From positions 682,001 through 746,000 of the forward strand of contig NZ_FNRT01000002.1 in NCBI RefSeq assembly GCF_900105585.1: 64,000 nt of DNA, in the 5' to 3' direction. Below, in pieces: positions 8,713 to 16,606 of this stretch. The position numbers and the translations under genes are program-made. Position 1 is the stretch's first letter; each line of letters starts with the position of its first letter. Source of the stretch: Nocardioides exalbidus (lineage in GTDB: Bacteria > Actinomycetota > Actinomycetes > Propionibacteriales > Nocardioidaceae). The notes beneath the pieces are model-generated. The model saw only the letters and a list, made by a program, of their open reading frames with translations. It was not told where the DNA came from and made no database searches.

Positions 8713-9102
8713 CTACTGCACCCGGGCGTCAGCGGCTTCGAGGTGCACCACGTCGGCCACGGTGACGTCGACCCGGGTGACGGTGACGCCGGTGAGGTCG
8801 GCGACCTGGCGGGTCACGTGCTCACGGACCTGGGCGGCGACCCGGTCCAACGGCGTGGGCCAGGTCGCGGCGACCTCGACGGTGATCTTCGAGGTGCCGC
8901 CCGCGACGACGGCCTCGGCGTGCGGCAGTCCCTTGCGGATGAGCTTGGTCCACCCCGTGCGCGTGTCGATGACGGCCTCGATCTCGGAGGTCGCGATGGA
9001 CGCGACCCGCTCGACGACCTTGTCGGCGATCACGGTGCGGCCACGCTCGGCGGCGGGCACGGGTGCCGTGGGGGCGGTGAGCGAGGTGTCAGCCACGGTC
9101 AC
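8713..9102 (-). CDS. Asp23/Gls24 family envelope stress protein
   Basis: This 129-residue protein shows the core Asp23 signature: GRTVIADKVVERVASIATSEI, then a beta-rich middle, then QVREHVTRQVADLTGV and TRVDVTVADV. The family forms membrane-associated filaments or scaffolds linked to cell-envelope stress. The GTG at 9100-9102 is taken as start; a second GTG two codons later is equally possible. The 5' end overlaps the small membrane protein gene upstream by 14 bases. Confidence 0.87.
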   Translation of the reverse strand: MTVADTSLTAPTAPVPAAERGRTVIADKVVERVASIATSEIEAVIDTRTGWTKLIRKGLPHAEAVVAGGTSKITVEVAATWPTPLDRVAAQVREHVTRQVADLTGVTVTRVDVTVADVVHLEAADARVQ

Positions 9103-9268
9103 GACGTCCCACGAGGGCGGAGAGGTCGACCTCCCCGTCGAAGTGCCCGCCGATCAGGTAGCCCACCGTGCCCAGCACGAGGGCGATCAGGAAGCCGGCG
9201 AACCCGCCGGCGGCGGCGGCGATCGCGAGGAGGAGGCCGGCGATGAGGCCGACGGTGGAAGTAGTCAT
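9089..9268 (-). CDS. DUF2273-like small membrane protein
   Basis: This 59-residue protein is almost entirely hydrophobic for residues 4-44, with two helices rich in Gly and Ala, then a charged end FDGEVDLSALVGRRDRG. Its size, topology and position directly before an asp23 gene match DUF2273, a partner of Asp23 and AmaP. The ATG at 9266-9268 has AAGGAG 7 bases upstream, which makes the start secure; the longer open frame to 9697 is a shadow of the next gene. Confidence 0.75.
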   Translation of the reverse strand: MTTSTVGLIAGLLLAIAAAAGGFAGFLIALVLGTVGYLIGGHFDGEVDLSALVGRRDRG

Positions 9269-9377
9269 GGTGTGCTCCTTGTCGGTGGACTCGGTGACCG
9301 AGTCCGTTGGTGTGTGTGCGGCTGCCCGCTGGTGCGTCTCGGGCGTGTCGTGGGACGGGGGTTCAGCCCCGTCGCGT

Positions 9378-9728
9378 TCAGCGTGGTGTGGTGGGGGTGA
9401 TGTCCTCGACGACCACCTCGACAGGCCCCCCGAGCAGGGTCGAGACGGTGTCGCGGACCTGCCCGGCGACGGCCAGGACGTCGGAGCCCATGGCCACGGT
9501 GACGTGCACCTGGGTCGAGGCACCGAGCCTGACCCCGCTGACGCGACGACCCGGCAGGTAGGTCCCCACCTCACCGAACGCGCCACCGTGCAGGCCAGTG
9601 ACCCCCGGCACCGCGAGCACCGCAGCAGCCACCACGTCGGCGGTCGTGCCGTCGGGTGCTGCGGTCCCCTCACCCCCGTAGCTCTGGGTCGGGACATCGG
9701 TCCCGGTGGGGAGGTCGGGTGCGGTCAC
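9378..9728 (-). CDS. Asp23/Gls24-related protein
   Basis: The 116-residue protein has a disordered N-terminus (residues 1-25) and a single Asp23-like domain: VAAAVLAVPGVTGLHGG, then GTYLPGRRVSGV, then strand-rich segments and VRDTVSTLLGG. The VPGV.GL..G motif is characteristic of this branch in actinobacteria. It begins with GTG (9726-9728), and the stop of the preceding asp23 gene overlaps that start as GTGA, so translation is coupled. The function is inferred from family and neighbours. Confidence 0.75.
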   Translation of the reverse strand: MTAPDLPTGTDVPTQSYGGEGTAAPDGTTADVVAAAVLAVPGVTGLHGGAFGEVGTYLPGRRVSGVRLGASTQVHVTVAMGSDVLAVAGQVRDTVSTLLGGPVEVVVEDITPTTPR

Positions 9729-10210
9729 TGGACCCGCGGCTCGCTGCCGGCACCCGAACCCGTGCCCGAACCCGCGCCGGTGGCGTCGGCGTGGTCGTCG
9801 TCGGAGTCGATGTGGACGTCCTGGACCTCGATGTTGACCTCGACCACGCGCAGGCCGACCATCCGCTCCACCGCAGCGATCACGTTCGACCGGATCCCCG
9901 CAGCCAGGTCGGCGATCGCCACGCCGTACTCCGCCACGAGCTGGATGTCGATCGCGGCCTCCTTCTCGCCCACCTCGACCGAGATGCCCTGCGAGTGGTT
10001 GGTCGAGCTGCCCGGGATCCGCTCACGGATCGCACCCACCGCACGCGCCGTGCCGCCACCGAGGGCGTAGACACCGGAGACCTCCTTGGTCGCCAGGCCC
10101 GCGATCTTCGACACCACGGTGTCCGCGATCGTCGTACGACCCTGCGTCGACTCCAGCTCCCCACCAGTCGTGCTGGTGGCGGCCGTCTTCGCGATGCTCT
10201 TCTCGCTCAC
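9725..10210 (-). CDS. Asp23/Gls24 family envelope stress protein (first gene of cluster)
   Basis: This 161-residue protein carries the best Asp23 match in the window: GRTTIADTVVSKIAGLATKEVSGVYALGG, IDIQLVAEYGVAIADLAAGI and VNIEVQDVHID. A Gly/Ser/Ala-rich tail follows. I chose the GTG at 10208-10210 because AGAGGA lies 8 bases upstream and the protein then begins SEKSIAK; an in-frame GTG 14 codons earlier lacks these features. It heads the minus-strand stress cluster. The 287 bases upstream hold no gene and should contain its promoter; none is obvious. Confidence 0.88.
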   Translation of the reverse strand: MSEKSIAKTAATSTTGGELESTQGRTTIADTVVSKIAGLATKEVSGVYALGGGTARAVGAIRERIPGSSTNHSQGISVEVGEKEAAIDIQLVAEYGVAIADLAAGIRSNVIAAVERMVGLRVVEVNIEVQDVHIDSDDDHADATGAGSGTGSGAGSEPRVQ

Positions 10211-10497
10211 GTGATCAGTCCTCTTCCATGCTCCGGTGCACTGCTCGTGCACGCTCCTGCCGGCGTGATGTGTGTACGCCGATCGTTCGAAGGTGAGACG
10301 AGACCGGATTCCCGATCGTCACGCCGGTCTGCACGTGGCGCACGTCACAGCAGGCGCAGCGTGAGGATCGGCGACCCGACCACGTCTCACACCGAGGGGG
10401 ATCGAAGTGCGTCGCGACGGTTGAGGCCGTGGGGATGACCCGGCCGTCGCGACGCATCCCGCCCCTTCCCGTCACGTCCGAACCGGAGGAACGCCCC

Positions 10498-10725
10498 ATG
10501 CCCCACGAGGCCCACCGTGCACCGCGTCGCCCTGGCGACATCCGTCCGCTGCGGGATGCGTGGGCGTTCTCGACCAGGAGTCGCGTGACCTGGCGCGAGG
10601 CGATGGAGGGCTCCGCCGTGATGTCGATCGGACTGGTGGCCGCCGGCCTCGGTGCAGGCGCCGTGCTCCTCGTGCGTCGCGCGCGGGCCCGGAGGGACGA
10701 CGCGCGGGCCCGGATGGACGACTAG
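10498..10725 (+). CDS. Small hypothetical protein with one membrane segment
   Basis: This 75-residue protein has a basic N-terminal part (HRAPRRPGD), a hydrophobic segment MSIGLVAAGLGAGAVLLV (about residues 42-59) and a basic tail of Arg/Ala/Asp. The ATG at 10498 is preceded by GGAGGAA with good spacing, which is the main reason to believe it. I do not recognise a family. It is divergent from the Asp23 cluster and 111 bases ahead of the sigma factor gene. Confidence 0.55.
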   Translation: MPHEAHRAPRRPGDIRPLRDAWAFSTRSRVTWREAMEGSAVMSIGLVAAGLGAGAVLLVRRARARRDDARARMDD

Positions 10726-10836
10726 AGCGCGAGCACCCCTACAGGTGACCTGTGCGCGAAAACGCCTCGCGGGCGATCCAGCGTCGTTAACGTGGACAGA
10801 TCAAGCTCTCAAGCAATGGGGTCTTGACCGCGAGCC

Positions 10837-11463
10837 ATGACTCGACGGAGCAGCGCCATGCCCCCTCCCCCACGCCGAAACCGACCTGCCCGACCCAGCA
10901 CCGAGGACCCGGTCGCAATGCGGCTCAGCCGCGCAGCAACAGGTGACCAGGAAGCCTTCGCCGAGCTGTACGACCTCATGTCCAGTCGGGTGCACGGGTT
11001 GGTCCTGCGCGTGCTGCGCGACCACCACCATGCCGAGGAGGTCACCCAGGAGGTGTTCGTCGAGGTCTGGCGCACGTCAGCCAGCTTCGACGTCGTGCGT
11101 GGATCGGCCCAGGGATGGATCCTGACGATGGCCCACCGCCGGGCCGTGGACCGCGTCCGATCGCACAGCTCCGTCCGGCAGCGGGACACCACGTGGCACC
11201 GCGAGCACGACAGCGCCACCTCCCACGACTCGACGGCCGCGCTGGCCGCAGCACATCTCGACGCACTGTCGGTGCGCGAGGCACTGGCCCTCCTTCCCGC
11301 ACCGCAGCGGCGGGCGCTGGAGCTCGCCTACCTGGACGGGCACACGTACTCCACCGTGGCGCAGATGATGCAGGCGCCTGTCGGCACGACCAAGACGCGG
11401 ATCCGGACCGCGCTGCACACCCTGAGGGCCCACATGGAGAACCCGAGCCTGGTCACCACGTGA
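10837..11463 (+). CDS. ECF-type RNA polymerase sigma factor
   Basis: This 208-residue sigma-70 family protein shows region 2 (AFAELYDLMSSRVHGLVLRV, followed by HHHAEEVTQEVFVEVWR, about residues 39-76) and region 4 (LPAPQRRALELAYLDGHTYS, about 152-171, followed by a helix-turn-helix to about 195). It resembles the SigK/SigL branch. No anti-sigma gene adjoins it. The start could be ATG 10837 or ATG 10858; the second has GGAG 8 bases upstream and is perhaps the better one. Its position beside the Asp23/CsbD cluster suggests a stress regulon, not shown by any promoter match I could find. Confidence 0.88.
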   Translation: MTRRSSAMPPPPRRNRPARPSTEDPVAMRLSRAATGDQEAFAELYDLMSSRVHGLVLRVLRDHHHAEEVTQEVFVEVWRTSASFDVVRGSAQGWILTMAHRRAVDRVRSHSSVRQRDTTWHREHDSATSHDSTAALAAAHLDALSVREALALLPAPQRRALELAYLDGHTYSTVAQMMQAPVGTTKTRIRTALHTLRAHMENPSLVTT

Positions 11464-11488
11464 GCATCCGCCCCGGCCGGAAACCCCG

Positions 11489-12157
11489 TCAGGCGGACGT
11501 GTGCTGCCCCGGCGCGACGTCGGTGCCTGCTCGAGCCTCGCGCACGACTCGCTCCAAGGCCTCGGCGACCCCGTCACCGGCGCCCGTCCCACGGTCGGCC
11601 CGCTCGAGCAGTGTCCGAGCGACGTCGGCGACCTTGCGGTTGGCGAGCTGGGAGCTCAGCCGCAGCCGCGCGAACGCCTCGTCGGCGGTGCAGCCCTCGG
11701 CCAGCATGATCATGCCCTTGGCCTGCTCGATGACCGGTCCGGCCACTGCCTTCTTGGTCAGGGCGTCCTCGACGTCGGCCTGGGTCTCGTCGCGACGTGC
11801 CTGCGTCAGGTCGATGTAGTACCCCTGGACCTCGAAGGTCCGACCGTCGGTGTCGAGGTGCGAGCTGCCGACGCTGACGACCGAGAGGACCTTCTGGTTG
11901 CGGTCCACGATGCGGTGGTAGCAGCTGTAGGTCCCGCCGTCGCGGATCACCGCAGCGAAGACGCCGGCGGCACGCTCCCGGTCGTCAGGGTGCTTGTGGT
12001 GCATCAGTGCCGTGGTCGTGGCCGGGATCTCGCGTGGCACGTAGCCGTGGAGCTGGTAGAGGGCGTCCGACCAGTCCCACCGGTCACCCGCGACGTCGTA
12101 GGTGAAGGGAGCGACTATGCCGGGCGAGCGCTCGCCCGGGAAGGAATGGATGTCCAC
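11489..12157 (-). CDS. PAS-ANTAR domain regulator
   Basis: The 222-residue protein has a PAS domain at about 18-118 (WDWSDALYQLHGY, HPDDRERAAGVF, YSCYHRIVDR, GYYIDLT) and an ANTAR domain at about 126-185 (VIEQAKGMIMLAEGCTADEAF, then RKVADVARTLL). ANTAR proteins bind paired RNA hairpins and prevent transcription termination. The PAS domain presumably senses a small ligand or redox signal. AmiR, an ANTAR protein, controls amidase operons that also contain amiS; an AmiS homologue lies 95 bases upstream on the same strand here, which makes a functional link plausible. It is convergent with the sigma factor gene. Confidence 0.88.
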   Translation of the reverse strand: MDIHSFPGERSPGIVAPFTYDVAGDRWDWSDALYQLHGYVPREIPATTTALMHHKHPDDRERAAGVFAAVIRDGGTYSCYHRIVDRNQKVLSVVSVGSSHLDTDGRTFEVQGYYIDLTQARRDETQADVEDALTKKAVAGPVIEQAKGMIMLAEGCTADEAFARLRLSSQLANRKVADVARTLLERADRGTGAGDGVAEALERVVREARAGTDVAPGQHTSA

Positions 12158-12252
12158 GAGCAGTGCGTGTCTCCCTCGTCATGACCGACTGCCCGTGACC
12201 GACGACGAGCGTTGAGCGAGACTACCTGTCGCGCGACGCCCGCCGCCGGTGA

Positions 12253-12900
12253 TCACGAGCGAGCCACCACCGACTCCGGTGGCGACGTCGTCACGACGCC
12301 AGCAGGGGTGATGGACCCGCCGTCCTTCGCGGTCCGCAACGCGAGGGGCGCGAGGGCGAGGACCGTCGCGACGATGGACAGGCCGACCGCCCAGGCCGGC
12401 ACCGTCTCCCCGAGCAGGTAGACGAACGCCGGGATCGTGCAGGTGGTGAAGGCCATGATGAGCGTCAGCCACCCCACCAGTGCCGTCCAGCGCGCCTTGC
12501 CCAGGGCGATGACGACGAAGAAGGCGGCCCACAGCACGGACCACTGCGCCCAGAGCAACGCCGAGGCGACGTCGTCGAACCGGACGGCGTTGACCACGGC
12601 GAAGCCGGCGGCCATCAGGGCCACCCAGGCCGAGTACCAGCCGAGGCCGGTGCCCTCGTAGCCGGCGAGGTTGTTGATGCCGACGTAGAGGTAGGTGAAC
12701 CCGAACATGAAGACGCCGGCGGCCGCGAGGACCTGGTCGGGGTCGTCGGCGGTGGCGATCGCGTAGAACGGGATCGCCACCTGCAGCGCCCCGACGAAGA
12801 GGTTGAAGACGCCGGCGGTCTTGGCATCCACCTGGCCCAGGAACAGCAGGCCGTTGACGAAGAGCGCGGCTCCGACGAAGAGCAGTCCCACGGATGACAT
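12253..12900 (-). CDS. AmiS/UreI family transporter (amide/urea channel)
   Basis: The 215-residue protein has about six or seven hydrophobic segments, beginning GLLFVGAALFVNGLLFLG and containing GVFNLFVGALQV and FGFTYLYVGINNL. These match AmiS/UreI inner-membrane channels that pass urea or short-chain amides. The C-terminal tail is Thr/Ser-rich and cytoplasmic. The ATG at 12898-12900 has GGAGGAG upstream. It starts 27 bases after the DszC-like monooxygenase gene and is probably co-transcribed with it, so its substrate may be a small amide made or used by that pathway; this is inference. Confidence 0.85.
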   Translation of the reverse strand: MSSVGLLFVGAALFVNGLLFLGQVDAKTAGVFNLFVGALQVAIPFYAIATADDPDQVLAAAGVFMFGFTYLYVGINNLAGYEGTGLGWYSAWVALMAAGFAVVNAVRFDDVASALLWAQWSVLWAAFFVVIALGKARWTALVGWLTLIMAFTTCTIPAFVYLLGETVPAWAVGLSIVATVLALAPLALRTAKDGGSITPAGVVTTSPPESVVARS

Positions 12901-12927
12901 CAGTTCTCCTCCTCCAGCGTCCGCGGC

Positions 12928-14169
12928 TCAGAAGTACGCATTGCCCGGGAAGGACGCGCCGTTGACGTGGTGGTCGCCGATGGCCGAGGCCTTGAGGAAC
13001 GTCGGGTTGTGCGTCGATGCCACCCGGGCGTTGCGCCAGTGTCGGTCGAGGTTGTGCACCTTCTGCGTCGCGGACGCGCCGCCCACGTCGAAGAGCTTCG
13101 CCGCGGTGGCGTAGGAGAACCGGTCGATCGCGACCTTGGCCTGGGCGGCAGCCAGCTGCGCGGCCTCGGCCAGGGCGGGGTCGGGAGCGCCGTCGACGAC
13201 CGAGTCGTAGGCGACCTGGATGGCGCCGGCCGCGGCGAGCACGATCGCCTCCGCGGCGAAGGCGTCGGCGGAGATCTCGCCGACCACCTGCAGGACCTGC
13301 CGGTCCTCGGCTGCCGATCCGGTCGCAGCGTGACTGAAGTTGCGGGCGCGGCGCTGGACGAGGGCGACTGCGTCGTTGCGGACGCTGCGCAGGATTCCGA
13401 CGGTCACGGCCTGGAGGTAGAGCTGCAGGAAGGCGCCCATGTAGCCGGTGGGCTGGTCGTCCGGGTCACCCAGGTCGAAGAACTCGTCCTCGCTCACCTC
13501 GACGTCGTCGAGTCGCGTCGTGCCCGTGGCCGTGAGGCGCTGGCCGAACCCGTCCCAGTCGTCCTCGACTGTGACACCGTCGCGGTCGACGGGCACCACG
13601 GCGCCCGCGATCCTCTGGTCACCCGACCTGGCCCAGATCTGGGTGTAGTCGCTGTAGAGGGTGCCGGTCGAGTAGAACTTCTCGCCGTTGAGCCGGTAGC
13701 CGCCGCCGGGCTGGGCCGTGATGGTGGTGTCGAAGTGCAGGCCCACCGCATGCTTGCTCTGCTCGCTGAAACCGTTGCCGACGAGCTTGTCGTCGGTGAT
13801 CAGCCGGATGCCGCGGGCCCGGGCCCCGGGGTCGACGGCCACCAGCTGCTGCTCGACGAACCAGAAGTGCGTGCGCAGGATGTGGGCGACGTTCGAGTCG
13901 GCCTCTGCCAGCGCGATCAGCGTCGCGAAGAACTCGCGCACGCTGGCGTCTCCGCCGCCTTCCGCCGTGGGGACGCGGAGGCGTCCGAGCCCCGCCTGCT
14001 TGGCCCAGGCGATCTGCTCGAACGGCGCGATCCGGTCCCGGTCGCGCAGGTCGGCGTCCACCGAGATGCGGTCGAGGAGTGCGGTCAGCTCGGGCGAGCC
14101 CGGCTTCACGGGCGAGGTGTGCGCCGACTCTCTCGCGAGCGCGGTGTGGTCATCGGTCTGGGTGCTCAT
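12928..14169 (-). CDS. DszC/SfnB-like flavin-dependent monooxygenase (acyl-CoA dehydrogenase fold)
   Basis: This 413-residue protein has the acyl-CoA dehydrogenase fold: GRLRVPTAEGGGDASVREFF near the N-terminus, LNGEKFYSTGTLYSDY in the middle (flavin domain), and a helical C-terminal part ending RVASTHNPTFLKASAIGDH. The NGEKFYSTG segment and the H-N-P end are typical of dibenzothiophene/sulfone-type monooxygenases (DszC, SfnB), which use reduced FMN from a separate reductase. There is no catalytic Glu base of the dehydrogenases. The promoter region shares a 22-bp element with the organosulfur operon at 42 kb. Two flavin reductases encoded there could supply FMNH2. Substrate unknown. Confidence 0.83.
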   Translation of the reverse strand: MSTQTDDHTALARESAHTSPVKPGSPELTALLDRISVDADLRDRDRIAPFEQIAWAKQAGLGRLRVPTAEGGGDASVREFFATLIALAEADSNVAHILRTHFWFVEQQLVAVDPGARARGIRLITDDKLVGNGFSEQSKHAVGLHFDTTITAQPGGGYRLNGEKFYSTGTLYSDYTQIWARSGDQRIAGAVVPVDRDGVTVEDDWDGFGQRLTATGTTRLDDVEVSEDEFFDLGDPDDQPTGYMGAFLQLYLQAVTVGILRSVRNDAVALVQRRARNFSHAATGSAAEDRQVLQVVGEISADAFAAEAIVLAAAGAIQVAYDSVVDGAPDPALAEAAQLAAAQAKVAIDRFSYATAAKLFDVGGASATQKVHNLDRHWRNARVASTHNPTFLKASAIGDHHVNGASFPGNAYF

Positions 14170-14208
14170 AGGTGGCTCCTTCGGCGACGGGGTCGCGACG
14201 TCAACTAA

Positions 14209-14230
14209 TCTCTACTGAGTTTATTGACTT
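14209..14230 (-). promoter_or_regulatory. Putative sulfur-regulon promoter/operator element, copy 1
   Basis: On the minus strand this reads AAGTCAATAAACTCAG followed by TAGAGA. It is AT-rich in a GC-rich background and lies 39 bases ahead of the monooxygenase ATG. It matches 42064-42085 at 19 of 22 bases. Confidence 0.6.
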
Positions 14231-14347
14231 AAAGCGCTTCAGCAACGACGCGGCTGCGCGTGCCTGCCGGTGGCCTCATCGGAGAAACGGAGCACCCAGG
14301 GTCTTCCGAACAGGCCCGTCGTCTGCCGGTGCCTCGCCAGATGCAGA

Positions 14348-14391
14348 AGGGCCGCGCCTGCCTCCCTCGTGGGGATGGCGGGCACGGCCCT
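14348..14391 (-). terminator. Hairpin terminator after tRNA-Ala
   Basis: AGGGCCG (14348-14354) pairs with CGGCCCT (14385-14391), and after one mismatch GCCTGCC (14356-14362) pairs with GGCGGGC (14377-14383). It lies 17 bases beyond the tRNA 3' end. Confidence 0.65.
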
Positions 14392-14405
14392 GATCAGCTG
14401 TCTTC

Positions 14406-14480
<75 letters not shown>

Positions 14481-14560
14481 TCCACGCCTCACGGCGCGTC
14501 GCAAAGATACACGAGCCGTCGGCGGCGTTCCCAATCGGCCCGGCCGATCGACGGGGAGGC

Positions 14561-15430
14561 TCAGGCGCCGCTGGCGCGGCGGCTCTCGCTGTCCTCGCGG
14601 GCGGCCTTGGCGGACTGCTCGGCGGAGCGGGCGAGGGCGGAGTCCTCGTCGTTGCGGCCGCTCGACCAGACGCCGGTGGAGTCGAGGTCGATCGTCGAGA
14701 CGGTACGACGCTGGGCGGCCGGCTTGCTGACGTAGGTCGGGAGCGTCGTGGGAACCATGTCCCAGCCACCGGCGACCGGCTCGGGGACGACAGCGGCCTC
14801 GACGGTGGGTGAGTCGACGACGGGAACCTCGACCGGGATCCGCGGCGCCTCGGGGGTCACCGCGATCTCGCCGGTGAGGTCGAGGTCCTCCTGTTCGGGA
14901 GCACCTGCCACGCGCGCCGGCTCGCCGACCTCGATCGCCGAGCGGGCTGCGCGCTCGGCCCGGACCGAGAGGCGGCAGGCGACCAGCCACGCCACGAGCA
15001 CCGCGGCCGGGGCGGCGACCCACGGCCAGGTGACGACCGAGAAGGCGGCCAGGCCGATGACGACGGCGTTGGCGAGCAGCACGACCGCGAGCACGTTGCG
15101 GCGGCGCTTCGCGGCGCGGCGCGCGGACGCCCGCAGCTCGCCGGGTCGCGGCGCGGCGGGCGACGTCGTACGCGACGCGACGACGGGCTCGGGCTCCACG
15201 TGCTTCTTGGTCTCGACCGGCGGGCGCAGCGCGGCGCGGATCGGCGACACGACGAGGCGGGCGCTGCGGCGGTCGACCGGCTCGCGACGGGCCAGGACGC
15301 GCATCGTGTGGGAGAACTTGTCGACCGAGCGGCTGCGGACGACCTCGTCGTGGTGCTTGAGGGCCTTGGGGATCAGGTAGACGGCCCACGCCACGGCAAG
15401 GGCGACGAAGATGAGAGCGCTCAGGTCCAC
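14561..15430 (-). CDS. sepX: SepX/GlpR divisome membrane protein
   Basis: This 289-residue protein has an N-terminal membrane helix (MDLSALIFVALAVAWAVYLIP, residues 1-21), immediately followed by KALKHHDEVVRSRSVDKFS, a motif I recognise from actinobacterial SepX/GlpR. A second hydrophobic pair lies at about 112-152. The cytoplasmic C-terminal region is acidic and Pro/Val-rich and contains a conserved-looking WDMVPTTLPTYVSKP (about 222-236) and TIDLDSTGVWSSGR. In Corynebacterium the membrane receptor GlpR binds the gephyrin-like Glp during division; in Streptomyces SepX stabilises FtsZ. The locus order here (Glp at 17-18 kb, UDP-glucose pyrophosphorylase, RimJ-like) supports this. Confidence 0.82.
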   Translation of the reverse strand: MDLSALIFVALAVAWAVYLIPKALKHHDEVVRSRSVDKFSHTMRVLARREPVDRRSARLVVSPIRAALRPPVETKKHVEPEPVVASRTTSPAAPRPGELRASARRAAKRRRNVLAVVLLANAVVIGLAAFSVVTWPWVAAPAAVLVAWLVACRLSVRAERAARSAIEVGEPARVAGAPEQEDLDLTGEIAVTPEAPRIPVEVPVVDSPTVEAAVVPEPVAGGWDMVPTTLPTYVSKPAAQRRTVSTIDLDSTGVWSSGRNDEDSALARSAEQSAKAAREDSESRRASGA

Positions 15431-15490
15431 GCACCGAGACTAGGAGCGCGGAGCACGAGCGGGGCGGATGTCAAGTGGTGTGTCGCAGAA

Positions 15491-16102
15491 CTACTGGTGT
15501 GACTGGTGTGTCGAGAGCCGCGCGAGGATGCCCCGTGGCACCTCCTCGACCGTCACCGCGAAGACCCGGTGGTCGCGCCACTCGCCGTCGATGTGGAGGA
15601 AGCGGGGGGCGTAGCCGACCTGCTCGAGGCCGAGCTTCTCCACCACGCGCAGGGAGTTGGAGTTCTCCGGGCGCACGCAGATCTCGATGCGGTGCAGCCC
15701 CACCGAGCCGAAGCAGTGGTCGATCGCCAGCGCCACCGCACGCGGCGCGACGCCGCGACCGGCGACCTCCGCGGCGACCCAGTAGCCGATCGAGGCCCAC
15801 TGCGCCGAGCCGCGTGCCACGTTGCTCACCGTCACCTGGCCGGCGAACTTCCCGTCGACCTCGATGACGAACGGCAGGCACGCCCCCTGGCGGGCCTGCT
15901 GCAGCAGCGACTTCGTGACGAGCTTGTACGACGACGGGCGGGGCGCGGAGCCCGGCGGGACCGTCGCGTCCCACGGCCGAAGCCAGTCGTGGTTGCGCTG
16001 GCGCACGGCCTGCCACGCGTCGGCGTCGGACTTGCGCAGCGAGCGCAGGACGACGCCCTCGGACTCCAGGTGCGCGGGCCAGCCGGGCGACGTGCCCGGC
16101 AA
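15491..16102 (-). CDS. RimJ-like GNAT N-acetyltransferase
   Basis: The protein of about 203 residues has a GNAT fold: VVLRSLRKSDADAW at the start, LPFVIEVDGKFAGQVTVSN, the acetyl-CoA loop WVAAEVAGRGVAPRAVALA, then LHRIEICVRPENSNSLRVVE and a C-terminal FAVTVEEVP. These are RimJ/RimL-type protein acetyltransferase features. The start is uncertain: a TTG at 16100-16102 was taken, and a CTG at 16111 would overlap the MoaB stop; no strong ribosome-binding site is visible. It forms part of the divisome/molybdopterin block, where a rimJ gene is also found in corynebacteria. Confidence 0.82.
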   Translation of the reverse strand: MPGTSPGWPAHLESEGVVLRSLRKSDADAWQAVRQRNHDWLRPWDATVPPGSAPRPSSYKLVTKSLLQQARQGACLPFVIEVDGKFAGQVTVSNVARGSAQWASIGYWVAAEVAGRGVAPRAVALAIDHCFGSVGLHRIEICVRPENSNSLRVVEKLGLEQVGYAPRFLHIDGEWRDHRVFAVTVEEVPRGILARLSTHQSHQ

Positions 16103-16107
16103 GGCGT

Positions 16108-16602
16108 TCAGTGGTCGCTCCCGACGACCTGCTCGACGGCGTGGCGGAGCACCGGCTCCAGCACGGCGAGCCCGTCCTTCACGCCGCCGCGGGAGCCGGG
16201 GAGGTTGACGACGAGGCACTGCCCGGCGATGCCGGCGATGCCGCGCGAGAGCATCGCGGTGGGCACGCCCTTGGCCACGCCGGCGGCCCGGATCGCCTCG
16301 GCGATGCCCGGCACCTCGCGGTCGAGCAGTGGCCGGGTCGCCTCCGGGGTGCGGTCCGTCGGGGTCAGCCCGGTGCCTCCGGTGGTGAGCACGAGGCGTA
16401 CGCCGTCGGCGACCGCTGCGGAGATCGCCTCGCGCACCGGGTCGCCGTCGGGCACGACCGCGGGGTCGCCGCACTCGAAGCCCTGCCCGCGCAGCCAGTC
16501 GGCGATCAGCGGACCGGTCTCGTCGGCGTAGACCCGCGCAGCGGCGCGGTTGGAAGCGACGACGACGGCGGCGCGCAGGCTCCCGGAGCTCATCGCGACC
16601 AC
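16108..16602 (-). CDS. moaB: MoaB/Mog-type molybdopterin adenylyltransferase
   Basis: The 164-residue protein has the MoaB/Mog signature: TTGGTGLTPTDRTPEAT (residues about 73-89), ETGPLIADWL and VNLPGSRGGVKDGL near the C-terminus. It adenylates molybdopterin before metal insertion. GTG at 16602 was chosen because GAGGTG sits 5 bases upstream; an ATG three codons later is also possible. It lies between moaC and the RimJ-like gene with spacing of a few bases. Confidence 0.88.
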   Translation of the reverse strand: MVAMSSGSLRAAVVVASNRAAARVYADETGPLIADWLRGQGFECGDPAVVPDGDPVREAISAAVADGVRLVLTTGGTGLTPTDRTPEATRPLLDREVPGIAEAIRAAGVAKGVPTAMLSRGIAGIAGQCLVVNLPGSRGGVKDGLAVLEPVLRHAVEQVVGSDH

Positions 16603-16606
16603 AGTG

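Noticed and set aside
11464-11497. Hairpin between the sigma factor and ANTAR genes
   Set aside because: Only six bases pair (TCCGCC/GGCGGA) and one arm lies in the coding end; too weak to call a terminator.
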